The notes beneath the pieces are model-generated. The model saw nothing but the letters and a program-made list of their open reading frames with translations. It did no database searches and had not been told where the DNA came from. From Dehalococcoidales bacterium (GTDB lineage Bacteria; Chloroflexota; Dehalococcoidia; Dehalococcoidales; UBA2162): a stretch of 6,438 nucleotides of DNA. A program made the position numbers and the translations under genes. Positions 1-5,997 of this stretch are shown here, piece after piece; position 1 is the stretch's first letter, and every line of letters starts with the position of its first letter. The stretch spans positions 31,569 through 38,006 of the forward strand of contig NYYM01000018.1 in the NCBI GenBank assembly GCA_002685815.1, given 5' to 3'.

Positions 1-2
1 GG

Positions 3-128
3 GCAGCCATAATGTTCCTGGAAGAAGCAGACCCGGATCCGTCGCGTGAACTGGAGGTAATCATAACCCTGCCTGAAACGGCCGAAAAAGCTCTGGCCGG
101 AGAGACAGGTACCCGCATCATGAGATAA
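3..128 (+). CDS. 3' end of an unrecognised protein (partial)
   Basis: A reading frame open from the left edge runs 41 codons and stops with TAA at 126-128. The other two plus-strand frames close early (TAA at 10-12, TGA at 47-49). The tail is charged and looks protein-like: it contains EEADPDPSRELEVIITLPE and ends in GTRIMR. An in-frame ATG at 12-14 has no Shine-Dalgarno sequence in front, so I read this as the C-terminus of a longer gene rather than a small ORF. I do not recognise the family. It lies upstream of, and on the same strand as, the stress-protein gene, but that gene has its own promoter. Chance openness over 126 nt cannot be excluded. Confidence 0.4.
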   Translation, partial: AAIMFLEEADPDPSRELEVIITLPETAEKALAGETGTRIMR

Positions 129-196
129 GCCGGCCCCGGCCACCCCGAAGTTGAGGCCGCGTGAGCCGCACACCCTTTTGTCTTGGGCCGGACGTA

Positions 197-223
197 TTGA
201 CAACCAACTGGTAATGTTATAAT
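197..223 (+). promoter_or_regulatory. Sigma-70-type promoter with extended -10 for the stress-protein gene
   Basis: A perfect -35 TTGACA (197-202) and a perfect -10 TATAAT (218-223) are separated by 15 nt, shorter than the usual 17. The -10 is preceded by TG at 215-216, giving the extended form TGTTATAAT, which can compensate for poor -35 spacing. Transcription would begin near 230, leaving a leader of roughly 48 nt before the start at 278. The match to consensus is strong; use in vivo is inferred. Confidence 0.75.
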
Positions 224-264
224 GTTCTCCATATTACCCGAGGCGGAAACTCCAAATGAAGACC

Positions 265-271
265 AAGGAGG
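265..271 (+). promoter_or_regulatory. Ribosome binding site that fixes the stress-protein start
   Basis: AAGGAGG at 265-271 is a near-perfect Shine-Dalgarno sequence. It touches the in-frame ATG at 272 directly, which is too close, but lies 6 nt before the ATG at 278. The second ATG is therefore the likely start. Confidence 0.8.
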
Positions 272-277
272 ATGAAA

Positions 278-754
278 ATGCCGGAAAAGATACTCGTACC
301 GCTGGATGGCTCCAAGGCAGGTGAGACTGCCCTCCCCTATGTCGAGGAACTGATAAGCAAGATGGCGTCGGGCAACAAGGTAGTAGTCACCCTTATACAG
401 GTACTCTCATCGCTTTCCCGGTATGTTGTCTCCGGAGAAGAAACTATTAAAGTCCCCTATACCAGGCAGGAAACGGACGAAACGAGGAAACGGGCGGTGC
501 GCTATTTGAGAACGGCCGGGGCAACACTGAGAAAGGCGGGAGCCACCACCAAAACCAAAGTGGAAGTCGGCAATCCCGCCGAGGAGATTATCAGCGCCGC
601 CGATGAAATTAAAGCTGACATGATAGCCATGTCGAGCCACGGGCGGTCCGGTCTCAGCCGCTGGGCTTTTGGCAGTGTCACCGACCGGGTATTGCGGGGA
701 GGAAGTCGGCCCGTGCTGGTGGTTAAAGTACCCAAGGAAACCCACGTGGCCTGA
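278..754 (+). CDS. Universal stress protein (UspA family, single domain)
   Basis: Encodes 158 aa, the normal size for a single-domain cytoplasmic Usp. These proteins bind ATP or AMP and are induced by starvation and other stress; partners are usually unknown. The N-terminal strand carries ILVPLDGS (residues 5-12) with the conserved Asp10 of the nucleotide pocket. The C-terminal part has SSHGRSGLSRWAFGS (about 119-133), matching the ATP-binding pattern G-x2-G-x9-G-S except that the first Gly is Ser119, a common variation. It ends in RPVLVVKVP, the typical last beta strand. I start it at ATG 278 because of the Shine-Dalgarno spacing; ATG 272 would add two residues. A strong promoter precedes it, and it runs convergently towards the release-factor-like gene. 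The family call is firm; the specific role is unknown. Confidence 0.93.
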   Translation: MPEKILVPLDGSKAGETALPYVEELISKMASGNKVVVTLIQVLSSLSRYVVSGEETIKVPYTRQETDETRKRAVRYLRTAGATLRKAGATTKTKVEVGNPAEEIISAADEIKADMIAMSSHGRSGLSRWAFGSVTDRVLRGGSRPVLVVKVPKETHVA

Positions 755-837
755 TTTTCCGGCCGGACGGCAAGGCAAAATAGTAGCTCATTCGCGGGAC
801 CATATCCGGGTTTCTTCCCGGCCAAAGGCTGGCTCGG
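755..837. other. Convergent intergenic spacer with small GC-rich hairpins
   Basis: This is the 83-nt gap between two converging stop codons. It holds CCGGG-TTTCTT-CCCGG (806-821, 5-bp stem) and an overlapping CCGGCC-AAA-GGCTGG (818-832, 6-bp stem with one G-T pair). They are mutually exclusive, and neither is followed by a T-run on either strand. They could slow polymerase or protect 3' ends, but this is not a convincing intrinsic terminator. Confidence 0.3.
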
Positions 838-1590
838 CTATGTCCGGGCTTCCTGCCACTCGGTAATATGACTGGACCAGAGACGGCTCACTGCTGATTC
901 CAGAACTTTCTGGCGCAGGGCCGGGACATCCATCAACGGCAACACCCGGTCACTCAGGGATTCCAGAAAGGGGCATCTCTTCTGCAGTTGGAGTATGGTC
1001 TGGTGCCCCCCCCCGTAGACAACATAATCCAACCCGTTCACTTGGGGTTCGAATTGTTCCCGGACATGATCACAGACTCTATCTAGGAACTCCTGCACCC
1101 GGTTCTGGCGTCGCCTCTGGAAACGTTGCTGTGATGAGCCTCCCTTTTTATGACGTCCGTGGATCAGTCCGGTGCCCACTTTACTGGAGATGAGACGCTC
1201 CCCCTGACAAATGCCGACTGCATAGCTACCCAGATGCACCAGAATTAACCCAATTTTGGTATCACTCTCAACCAGTTCCTGCAGGGGTTCGGGAACGTAA
1301 CCCTCAAAGAATGTCTTCTTTGTGAAGGGAAGCGGAGGTAAGATCAGAGATTTCCGTTCCTCACCCCAGAAAAGGACAGTCCCCCTTTTCGATCCGGTGA
1401 TCGCCTCATTAAGCTCATCGGGATAGGGTTTTAGTTTGATCCGGGCCAGCAATTCTTCGATTTCAGGCACGGCCGCTCCCGGCGGTAGATATATTGACAC
1501 GGCATCAGGGTCGGTTATTTTCTTGAACTCGCCGAGGAAGAGAGACATTTTAGCCCGACCTAAGAAGAAACTCTTTGATATCAGGGGCAC
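838..1590 (-). CDS. Vms1/eRF1-like peptidyl-tRNA hydrolase (VLRF1 family, acVLRF1-like)
   Basis: Encodes about 250 aa with an RNase H-like eRF1 middle-domain fold. A central strand KIGLILVHLGSYAVGIC (about 112-128) is followed by the loop HKKGGSSQQRFQRRRQNR (about 147-164). That loop is the hallmark of Vms1-like release factors: GGxSQ carries the Gln equivalent to the GGQ glutamine of eRF1, and the basic RFxRRR tail suits tRNA or rRNA binding. A strand-turn DYVVYGGG (189-196) follows. No membrane segment, zinc finger or ankyrin repeats are present, unlike yeast Vms1. The likely reaction is hydrolysis of peptidyl-tRNA on stalled large ribosomal subunits. I prefer the GTG start at 1590 because GAGGGAG lies 8 nt upstream; a TTG at 1617 would add nine residues and overlap a hairpin, and an ATG lies at 1548. 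It follows mutS2 by 38 nt, probably in one transcript. Family call good; substrate inferred. Confidence 0.8.
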   Translation of the reverse strand: MPLISKSFFLGRAKMSLFLGEFKKITDPDAVSIYLPPGAAVPEIEELLARIKLKPYPDELNEAITGSKRGTVLFWGEERKSLILPPLPFTKKTFFEGYVPEPLQELVESDTKIGLILVHLGSYAVGICQGERLISSKVGTGLIHGRHKKGGSSQQRFQRRRQNRVQEFLDRVCDHVREQFEPQVNGLDYVVYGGGHQTILQLQKRCPFLESLSDRVLPLMDVPALRQKVLESAVSRLWSSHITEWQEART

Positions 1591-1598
1591 CTTTTTTA

Positions 1599-1605
1599 CT
1601 CCCTC
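1599..1605 (-). promoter_or_regulatory. Ribosome binding site deciding the GTG start of the VLRF1-like gene
   Basis: On the minus strand GAGGGAG ends 8 nt before the GTG at 1590-1588. The TTG at 1617 and the ATG at 1548 have no comparable site. It begins one base after the 3' arm of the 1607-1625 hairpin, so folding could affect its accessibility. Confidence 0.55.
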
Positions 1606-1606
1606 A

Positions 1607-1625
1607 CCGGCTGGCAATCAGCCGG
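1607..1625 (-). promoter_or_regulatory. Intercistronic hairpin between mutS2 and the VLRF1-like gene
   Basis: CCGGCTG-ATTGC-CAGCCGG reads on the minus strand as a perfect 7-bp stem with a 5-nt loop. It starts 3 nt after the mutS2 stop codon and ends just before the Shine-Dalgarno of the next gene. No T-run follows on the minus strand, so it is not a standard terminator. An mRNA-stability, processing or translational-control role is possible but unproven. Confidence 0.5.
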
Positions 1626-1628
1626 AAA

Positions 1629-3971
1629 TTACAGGCTAACCACCGTGGTACCGTCGCCACCCTCTCCCCGGCCGCCTGCCCGAAAAGTCTTGACCAGCGG
1701 GTGGGAAACAAGGAAGTCCCTGGCTATCTGCCGTACCATTCCCGTACCAAAACCATGAATTATCAGTACCTCGTTCAGGTTTGACAGGGTGGCATCGCTC
1801 AGGTAGCCATCCAGAAGAACTTCTACTTCATCGGCCCGTTTGCCCCTCAGGTCAAGTTCGACAGAAATCTTACCGGGCAGTGGAGTGATTGTTTTATCTC
1901 CGATGCCTGATGGGACAGCACTTCCAGGAGGCACTTTGTCCAGGCTGTTGATTCCCACCTTGAATTTCATCTGTCCGGCCTGAACCTCAACTTGTTGGGT
2001 TTTCTTGGAAATGGAAAGTACCGTGCCTTTCAGCCGGCTCTCTTTCAGATAGACGGTATCGCCCTTCAAGATGCGGTCCTCGGTTCCCGTCTCAGGTACT
2101 CTTGAAACCCATTCCTGGCTGTCCAGTTGGGTTTGGACCTCCGACAATGATTTCCTGGCTAGGTCAAGGGCTTCTGAACTCCTCTTTTTCCGTAGCTCGG
2201 AGTTCACCTGGCGGATTTGCCGATGGAGTTCGGCCGCTTCGTGGACTACTTTGTCCCTTGCTTGCTGAACAATCTGCTGTTCGTCGGTTCGCAGTTGCAA
2301 AAGCCGGATTTCCAACTCGGCCTTCCTGGCTTCCGTCTCTTTGGTTTCTTTTTCCAGAAATTCCCTAACTGCCCTTATCTTCTCTTTTTCTACCATGATG
2401 TCGGCCAGGGTGGCGTCCAGGTCAAGCGCCCCTTTGGACAGCATCGTCCTGGCTTCGTTAACAATAGCCGGGGGGACACCCAGGCGCTCGGCGGTTACCA
2501 GGGCATTACTGCCACCGGGAATTCCCGGCGTTAAGTGATAAGTCGGTCTGAGAGTCTCGGGGTCGAAGTCAAAAGAGGCGTTTTGCATTCCCGGCGTGGT
2601 GTGAGCAAAGGCCTTTATGTCACCGTAGTGAGTAGTCACCACCGTCAATATCCCTGAGGACAGGAAATGGAGCAGAATGGCTCGGGCCAGGGCAGAACCT
2701 TCCGCCGGGTCGGTGCTGGTTCCTAGTTCATCCAGCAGCACCAGACTTCTCCCACTGGCATTATTAATAATGCGCACGATGTTATTAATATGCCAACTGA
2801 AACTGGAAAGAGTTTGCTCGATACTCTGCTCATCGCCAATATCGACAAATACGTCGTCAAACACCGGCAGGCAGGTCTCCGGAGAAGCCGGAATCGGAAT
2901 TCCCGACTGGGTCATCAGAATAAGCAGGCCGATAGTCTTCAGAGCTACCGTTTTACCTCCGGTATTGGGTCCGGTGATGACGAGTGAGGTAAAATCCCGG
3001 CCTGTCTCAACACGGAGGGGAACGGCTTTCTGCCCCAGTAGAGGATGCCTGGCCTCAACTAATTTAATGAAGGCGGGGGAGCTGTTTGTTATTAGATGAG
3101 GCTCATTGGCCTTCATACTTCGGGCGTATTTGGCCTTGGCGAAAATCAGGTCCAGTTCGGCCAGCAGGGAGATGCTCACCGATATCTCTGTTTCATATAC
3201 CCCGACAGCCTCACTCAGGCTCCTGAGAATCCTTTCAACTTCCCGTTTCTCTTCGGACACCAGTTCCCGAACACTGTTGCCCAGTTCTATCGTTGCCACC
3301 GGCTCGACAAAAACGGTCGCCCCGGTATTGGAGAGGTCGTGAGTGATGCCCTCGATTTCTCTGCGGGATTCGGTCTTGACTGGTATCACGTAGCGCCCCT
3401 CGCGCTCGGTGATAATAGGCTCCTGAATCAGCTTCTGACTCTCAGGCGTTCTGATGATTCTTTCCAGCCGTTCCCGCAGGGTGTGTCGTACATCTCCCAG
3501 CTGTTTCCTGGTGCCTTGCAGATGCTTGGAGGCACGGTCCAGTACCTCACCGCCAGGAGAGAGACAACGGCTGATCTCCTTTTCCACAGCCGGAAGTTCG
3601 GTTATATCTTCAGAAATAACCCAAAGTAAAGGGACGTCGTCCGAAATTTTGTGGAGATTAGTTCTCACCTGTCTCATTACGGCCAGAGTACGCTGTATTT
3701 CGATAAGGCCCAGCGGTTCAACTATACTACCCAGGGATGCCATCCGGGCCATTTCACGAATGTCGGAAGCTCCCTCAGTAGAAATAGCCGTATCCAAAGA
3801 AAGGAGATAAACCGCCTCTGCCGACTGCTTGAGACATAGCGAGACTTTGTCATAGTCGGAAAAGGGGCTCAGTTCCAGAGCAAGCTCACCGCCAGCCGAG
3901 AAGGAAGTGTATCCGGCCAGTTTCTTCTTGATTTCAGAGAATTCGAGCAGCTCCAGGCTCTTTTCATCCAT
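1629..3971 (-). CDS. mutS2: Endonuclease MutS2 (MutS-like ATPase with KOW-like and Smr domains)
   Basis: Encodes about 780 aa, full length for MutS2. Numbering from ATG 3971: a core/lever region (1-~280); an ABC-type ATPase with Walker A GPNTGGKT (334-341), the motif IGDEQSIEQTLSSFSWH (378-394), Walker B LVLLDELG (410-417) and the switch TTH (446-448); a long charged coiled coil (~520-615); a KOW-like segment (~633-680); and a C-terminal Smr domain (~702-780) with LDLRG (706-710) and HGFGTG (739-744). The mismatch-reading N-terminal domain of MutS1 is absent. In Bacillus subtilis MutS2 binds collided ribosomes and splits them; it was first described as an anti-recombination nuclease. ATG 3971 aligns with the usual family start (MDEKSLELLEF). 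An in-frame TTG at 3980 has better Shine-Dalgarno spacing (GAGG, 5 nt) and would add three residues. Likely driven by the promoter near 4010 and transcribed with the downstream VLRF1-like gene. Confidence 0.97.
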   Translation of the reverse strand: MDEKSLELLEFSEIKKKLAGYTSFSAGGELALELSPFSDYDKVSLCLKQSAEAVYLLSLDTAISTEGASDIREMARMASLGSIVEPLGLIEIQRTLAVMRQVRTNLHKISDDVPLLWVISEDITELPAVEKEISRCLSPGGEVLDRASKHLQGTRKQLGDVRHTLRERLERIIRTPESQKLIQEPIITEREGRYVIPVKTESRREIEGITHDLSNTGATVFVEPVATIELGNSVRELVSEEKREVERILRSLSEAVGVYETEISVSISLLAELDLIFAKAKYARSMKANEPHLITNSSPAFIKLVEARHPLLGQKAVPLRVETGRDFTSLVITGPNTGGKTVALKTIGLLILMTQSGIPIPASPETCLPVFDDVFVDIGDEQSIEQTLSSFSWHINNIVRIINNASGRSLVLLDELGTSTDPAEGSALARAILLHFLSSGILTVVTTHYGDIKAFAHTTPGMQNASFDFDPETLRPTYHLTPGIPGGSNALVTAERLGVPPAIVNEARTMLSKGALDLDATLADIMVEKEKIRAVREFLEKETKETEARKAELEIRLLQLRTDEQQIVQQARDKVVHEAAELHRQIRQVNSELRKKRSSEALDLARKSLSEVQTQLDSQEWVSRVPETGTEDRILKGDTVYLKESRLKGTVLSISKKTQQVEVQAGQMKFKVGINSLDKVPPGSAVPSGIGDKTITPLPGKISVELDLRGKRADEVEVLLDGYLSDATLSNLNEVLIIHGFGTGMVRQIARDFLVSHPLVKTFRAGGRGEGGDGTTVVSL

Positions 3972-3993
3972 GGAAAGCAAAAGCCCCTCTCAA

Positions 3994-4015
3994 GTGTTAT
4001 AGCTGATTATAACAC
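3994..4015. repeat. Perfect 8-bp inverted repeat overlapping the mutS2 promoter
   Basis: GTGTTATA (3994-4001) and TATAACAC (4008-4015) are exact inverted copies around a 6-nt centre. The dyad covers the predicted -10 and start point of mutS2. This geometry fits a dimeric repressor's operator, but AT-rich promoter symmetry by chance is an alternative. Confidence 0.5.
4006..4014 (-). promoter_or_regulatory. Extended -10 promoter element for mutS2
   Basis: The minus strand reads TGTTATAAT, identical to the extended -10 upstream of the stress-protein gene. No good -35 is visible at 15-18 nt upstream (the best candidates resemble GATAGA), as is usual for extended -10 promoters. Transcription would start near 3999 with a leader of about 28 nt containing GAGAGGGG (3984-3991). 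Confidence 0.55.
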
Positions 4016-4022
4016 AGTGGAA

Positions 4023-4059
4023 AGGCCTTCTATCTGCTGGCCGGTCTGTCCCAAGGCCT
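4023..4059 (-). terminator. Possible weak terminator after acsB
   Basis: On the minus strand AGGCCTT (4059-4053) can pair with AAGGCCT (4029-4023) across a 23-nt loop. Only three T residues follow, so intrinsic termination would be weak. The element lies between the acsB stop and the mutS2 promoter, the place where a terminator would be expected. Confidence 0.2.
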
Positions 4060-4064
4060 ACCGG

Positions 4065-5936
4065 TCAGGTACCTATTAGAACGTTATTGTTGTCTGGCAG
4101 GCGGTCTTTGACTATTCCCATGGCCTTTGGACTGGCCCAGCGCAGAGACTCGAACCCCCCCTCTCCCTGCATGTACCGTTTGGACAGCAGGTAGTTCTTG
4201 GAGGTGCCGATGATGCCCGGAGTCTGCTTACCCCCGGCGGCATTGGCCAGGATGTTCCAGGTCAAGCCTTCGGGGGCCTCTCCGGCGTAATTACGCTCAA
4301 TAATCCCAAACCCGTTCAGTGATTCGATCCAGAAGGTCAGGTACTGAAAACAACCGCAACTGGTGTGGGGGGATTCCCTCAGGCCATGAAGCTGAACTCG
4401 CTTAATGTTTCCCGGGGAGAGTCTCCCCAAAACCTGGTTGACCTCCCGATATTCCCCGTTGGTCGTATCCTTCGCTGCCTTTACCTCGATGATACCCCTG
4501 ATGTCCTGATCTTCCAGGTCACGCCGCTTCCAGGGATGCCAGGATGCCCCGAACAGGGCAGCCGCTTTTGACAGCAACCGGTCCCGGCCGCACATCGGTG
4601 GACGGTCTGGAGTGATAATACAAACGTGGTCCTTGCTGAATGGCTGACACTCCAGGCAGTAATGGAAGTATTGCACCGTGTCGTCGGATTCATTCTCTAT
4701 CACGCTGCACCGCTCGGCCTTGAAAGTTTCGGTCATTTTCTTGGTCTTTCTTACCTCTTCACCGGTGATGATGCTCACCCGAACATTCTCGATATAGGGG
4801 AACTCAAATTGGACCCATTTGCTCACTGCCTCAGCTATCATTGACGCGTCCGGTTTCACTTTTCCGGCACACTTGATCAGAAAGCCCCCATCTTCGCTGA
4901 TTTCTGCCCTGTAGCCCTTGATGGAACTTATCCCCTTAAGTGCTTCCTTTTCGATGTGCTCGGAGGTGGAAATATCAAGTCTTTTGTCTCCAATTTCAAC
5001 CGTTATACCTATTTCATCACAGCCCGAAAGGTCGTTGTTTTGGGGCAGATCCATTCCTTGCTTCACATTTCCGGGCATGAGAACGAAAAAGGAATCTTTG
5101 CCCCCGATACTGGACTTTGCCTTGAATTTAGCTGAGATGTTGGCTTTATCACAGAAGTCGGGGAGGCTGGTCGCCTTACCCTGAATATCTTTGACCCTCA
5201 AGTTAGGAAACTTAATGGCCGCATCGATGATGTTATCGGCCCCTTCCGCCCGTATCTGTCTTCCCAGCTCCCAGGGATAATTACCTGGAACCACCGCCGG
5301 AGCACCCATCTTCATCAGACCCAGCAAGAGTAATTCCTCCACCGGAGTAAGGTCTCCATCTGCCACCACTACCCCCGGCATGTCCTTTTCCAGGAAATGC
5401 CCCATCTCGTGATCGTCTCCGGGCTTGATGTCAGCCCAGGTCATGGCATAGCGCACCATAAGCTGCAAAAAATAGACGCCGGCCGTCTCACGAGGCCCCA
5501 GGTCTACAACTTTATCCAGACCCTCCCCATTCTGGGTGAAGACCAGAAAGTCCCGCTCTCCAAACTTTTGGGCCAGTTCGGCATGGTCGCCGCCGCCCAT
5601 AATGAAAATCCATCCCGAGCGCCATTTCGATCCCATGAAAACACGGCCTCGGGTCCTTTCGTCGGTGATGAAGTATTTATCCCAATCCGGTGAAGATGCC
5701 TCTATAATCTCGGCCATAATCATGGCCGGTTCACACACTCTTTCCGGGGCAGCGTTGGCCAGTTCTTTAGCTTCCTTAACCAGATCCGAAAGGTTTGCTT
5801 TTTCCCCCAGGTAAGCTAGGGCCGCCGGTTGTCCCAGGTCAGTCCCTTCAAAATCGAGCGAGGCTGAAGGCAAGTTGCTTACGAGTTCTCTGAAACCGGA
5901 ATGAGGGCTCTTATATCCACCAGCCATCTTGCTCAT
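4065..5936 (-). CDS. acsB: Acetyl-CoA synthase beta subunit (CODH/ACS complex, AcsB/CdhC family)
   Basis: Encodes about 623 aa. It makes (or cleaves) acetyl-CoA from a methyl-corrinoid protein, CO and CoA at the Ni-Ni-[4Fe-4S] A-cluster in the cytoplasm; Wood-Ljungdahl pathway. All A-cluster ligands are present: CLEC (Cys427, Cys430), Cys439 in HVCIITPDR, Cys449 in MCG, and CGC (Cys527, Cys529). The spacing C-x2-C-x8-C-x9-C equals that of the Moorella enzyme (C506/C509/C518/C528, C595/C597). The gating Phe is kept (Phe433 in CQPF). Compared with Moorella (729 aa) it is shorter at the N-terminus and lacks about 50 C-terminal residues, while the C449-C527 stretch is about 11 residues longer. 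The N-terminal domain (~1-270) is present but divergent, unlike the short archaeal CdhC. I choose ATG 5936 because GGAGG ends 10 nt upstream; GTG 5960 and ATG 5945 are in frame but lack a usable Shine-Dalgarno. No other acs or cooS gene lies in the window. Confidence 0.93.
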   Translation of the reverse strand: MSKMAGGYKSPHSGFRELVSNLPSASLDFEGTDLGQPAALAYLGEKANLSDLVKEAKELANAAPERVCEPAMIMAEIIEASSPDWDKYFITDERTRGRVFMGSKWRSGWIFIMGGGDHAELAQKFGERDFLVFTQNGEGLDKVVDLGPRETAGVYFLQLMVRYAMTWADIKPGDDHEMGHFLEKDMPGVVVADGDLTPVEELLLLGLMKMGAPAVVPGNYPWELGRQIRAEGADNIIDAAIKFPNLRVKDIQGKATSLPDFCDKANISAKFKAKSSIGGKDSFFVLMPGNVKQGMDLPQNNDLSGCDEIGITVEIGDKRLDISTSEHIEKEALKGISSIKGYRAEISEDGGFLIKCAGKVKPDASMIAEAVSKWVQFEFPYIENVRVSIITGEEVRKTKKMTETFKAERCSVIENESDDTVQYFHYCLECQPFSKDHVCIITPDRPPMCGRDRLLSKAAALFGASWHPWKRRDLEDQDIRGIIEVKAAKDTTNGEYREVNQVLGRLSPGNIKRVQLHGLRESPHTSCGCFQYLTFWIESLNGFGIIERNYAGEAPEGLTWNILANAAGGKQTPGIIGTSKNYLLSKRYMQGEGGFESLRWASPKAMGIVKDRLPDNNNVLIGT

Positions 5937-5946
5937 CAGTCGCATA

Positions 5947-5951
5947 CCTCC
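5947..5951 (-). promoter_or_regulatory. Ribosome binding site used to choose the acsB start
   Basis: GGAGG on the minus strand lies 1 nt before the ATG at 5945 and 10 nt before the ATG at 5936. It falls inside the coding sequence if translation began at GTG 5960. Position therefore favours 5936. Confidence 0.55.
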
Positions 5952-5961
5952 ATAGTCCACT

Positions 5962-5992
5962 ATTCTACTATGAAGTTGCTATTGATGTACAA
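5962..5992 (-). promoter_or_regulatory. Weak candidate promoter for acsB
   Basis: In the 61-nt gap upstream of acsB the minus strand has TTGTAC (5992-5987) and TAGAAT (5967-5962), separated by 19 nt. The hexamers are only partial matches and the spacing is long. If real, the transcript would start near 5955, downstream of the GTG at 5960, which agrees with the later acsB start. Confidence 0.25.
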
Positions 5993-5997
5993 CTCGA

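Noticed and set aside
130..191. Inverted pair CCGGCCC (130-136) and GGGCCGG (185-191)
   Set aside because: The arms are 48 nt apart, GC-only, and not followed by a T-run, so chance pairing in GC-rich spacer DNA is the likelier explanation.
1588..1617. TTG at 1617 as start of the VLRF1-like gene
   Set aside because: It would place the start inside the perfect hairpin and has no Shine-Dalgarno, while GTG 1590 has GAGGGAG at a good distance.
3096..3629. A 177-codon plus-strand reading frame inside mutS2
   Set aside because: It lies antisense to the MutS2 core and ATPase coding region, whose protein motifs are unmistakable. The frame has no Shine-Dalgarno or family-like sequence and is a by-product of codon bias.
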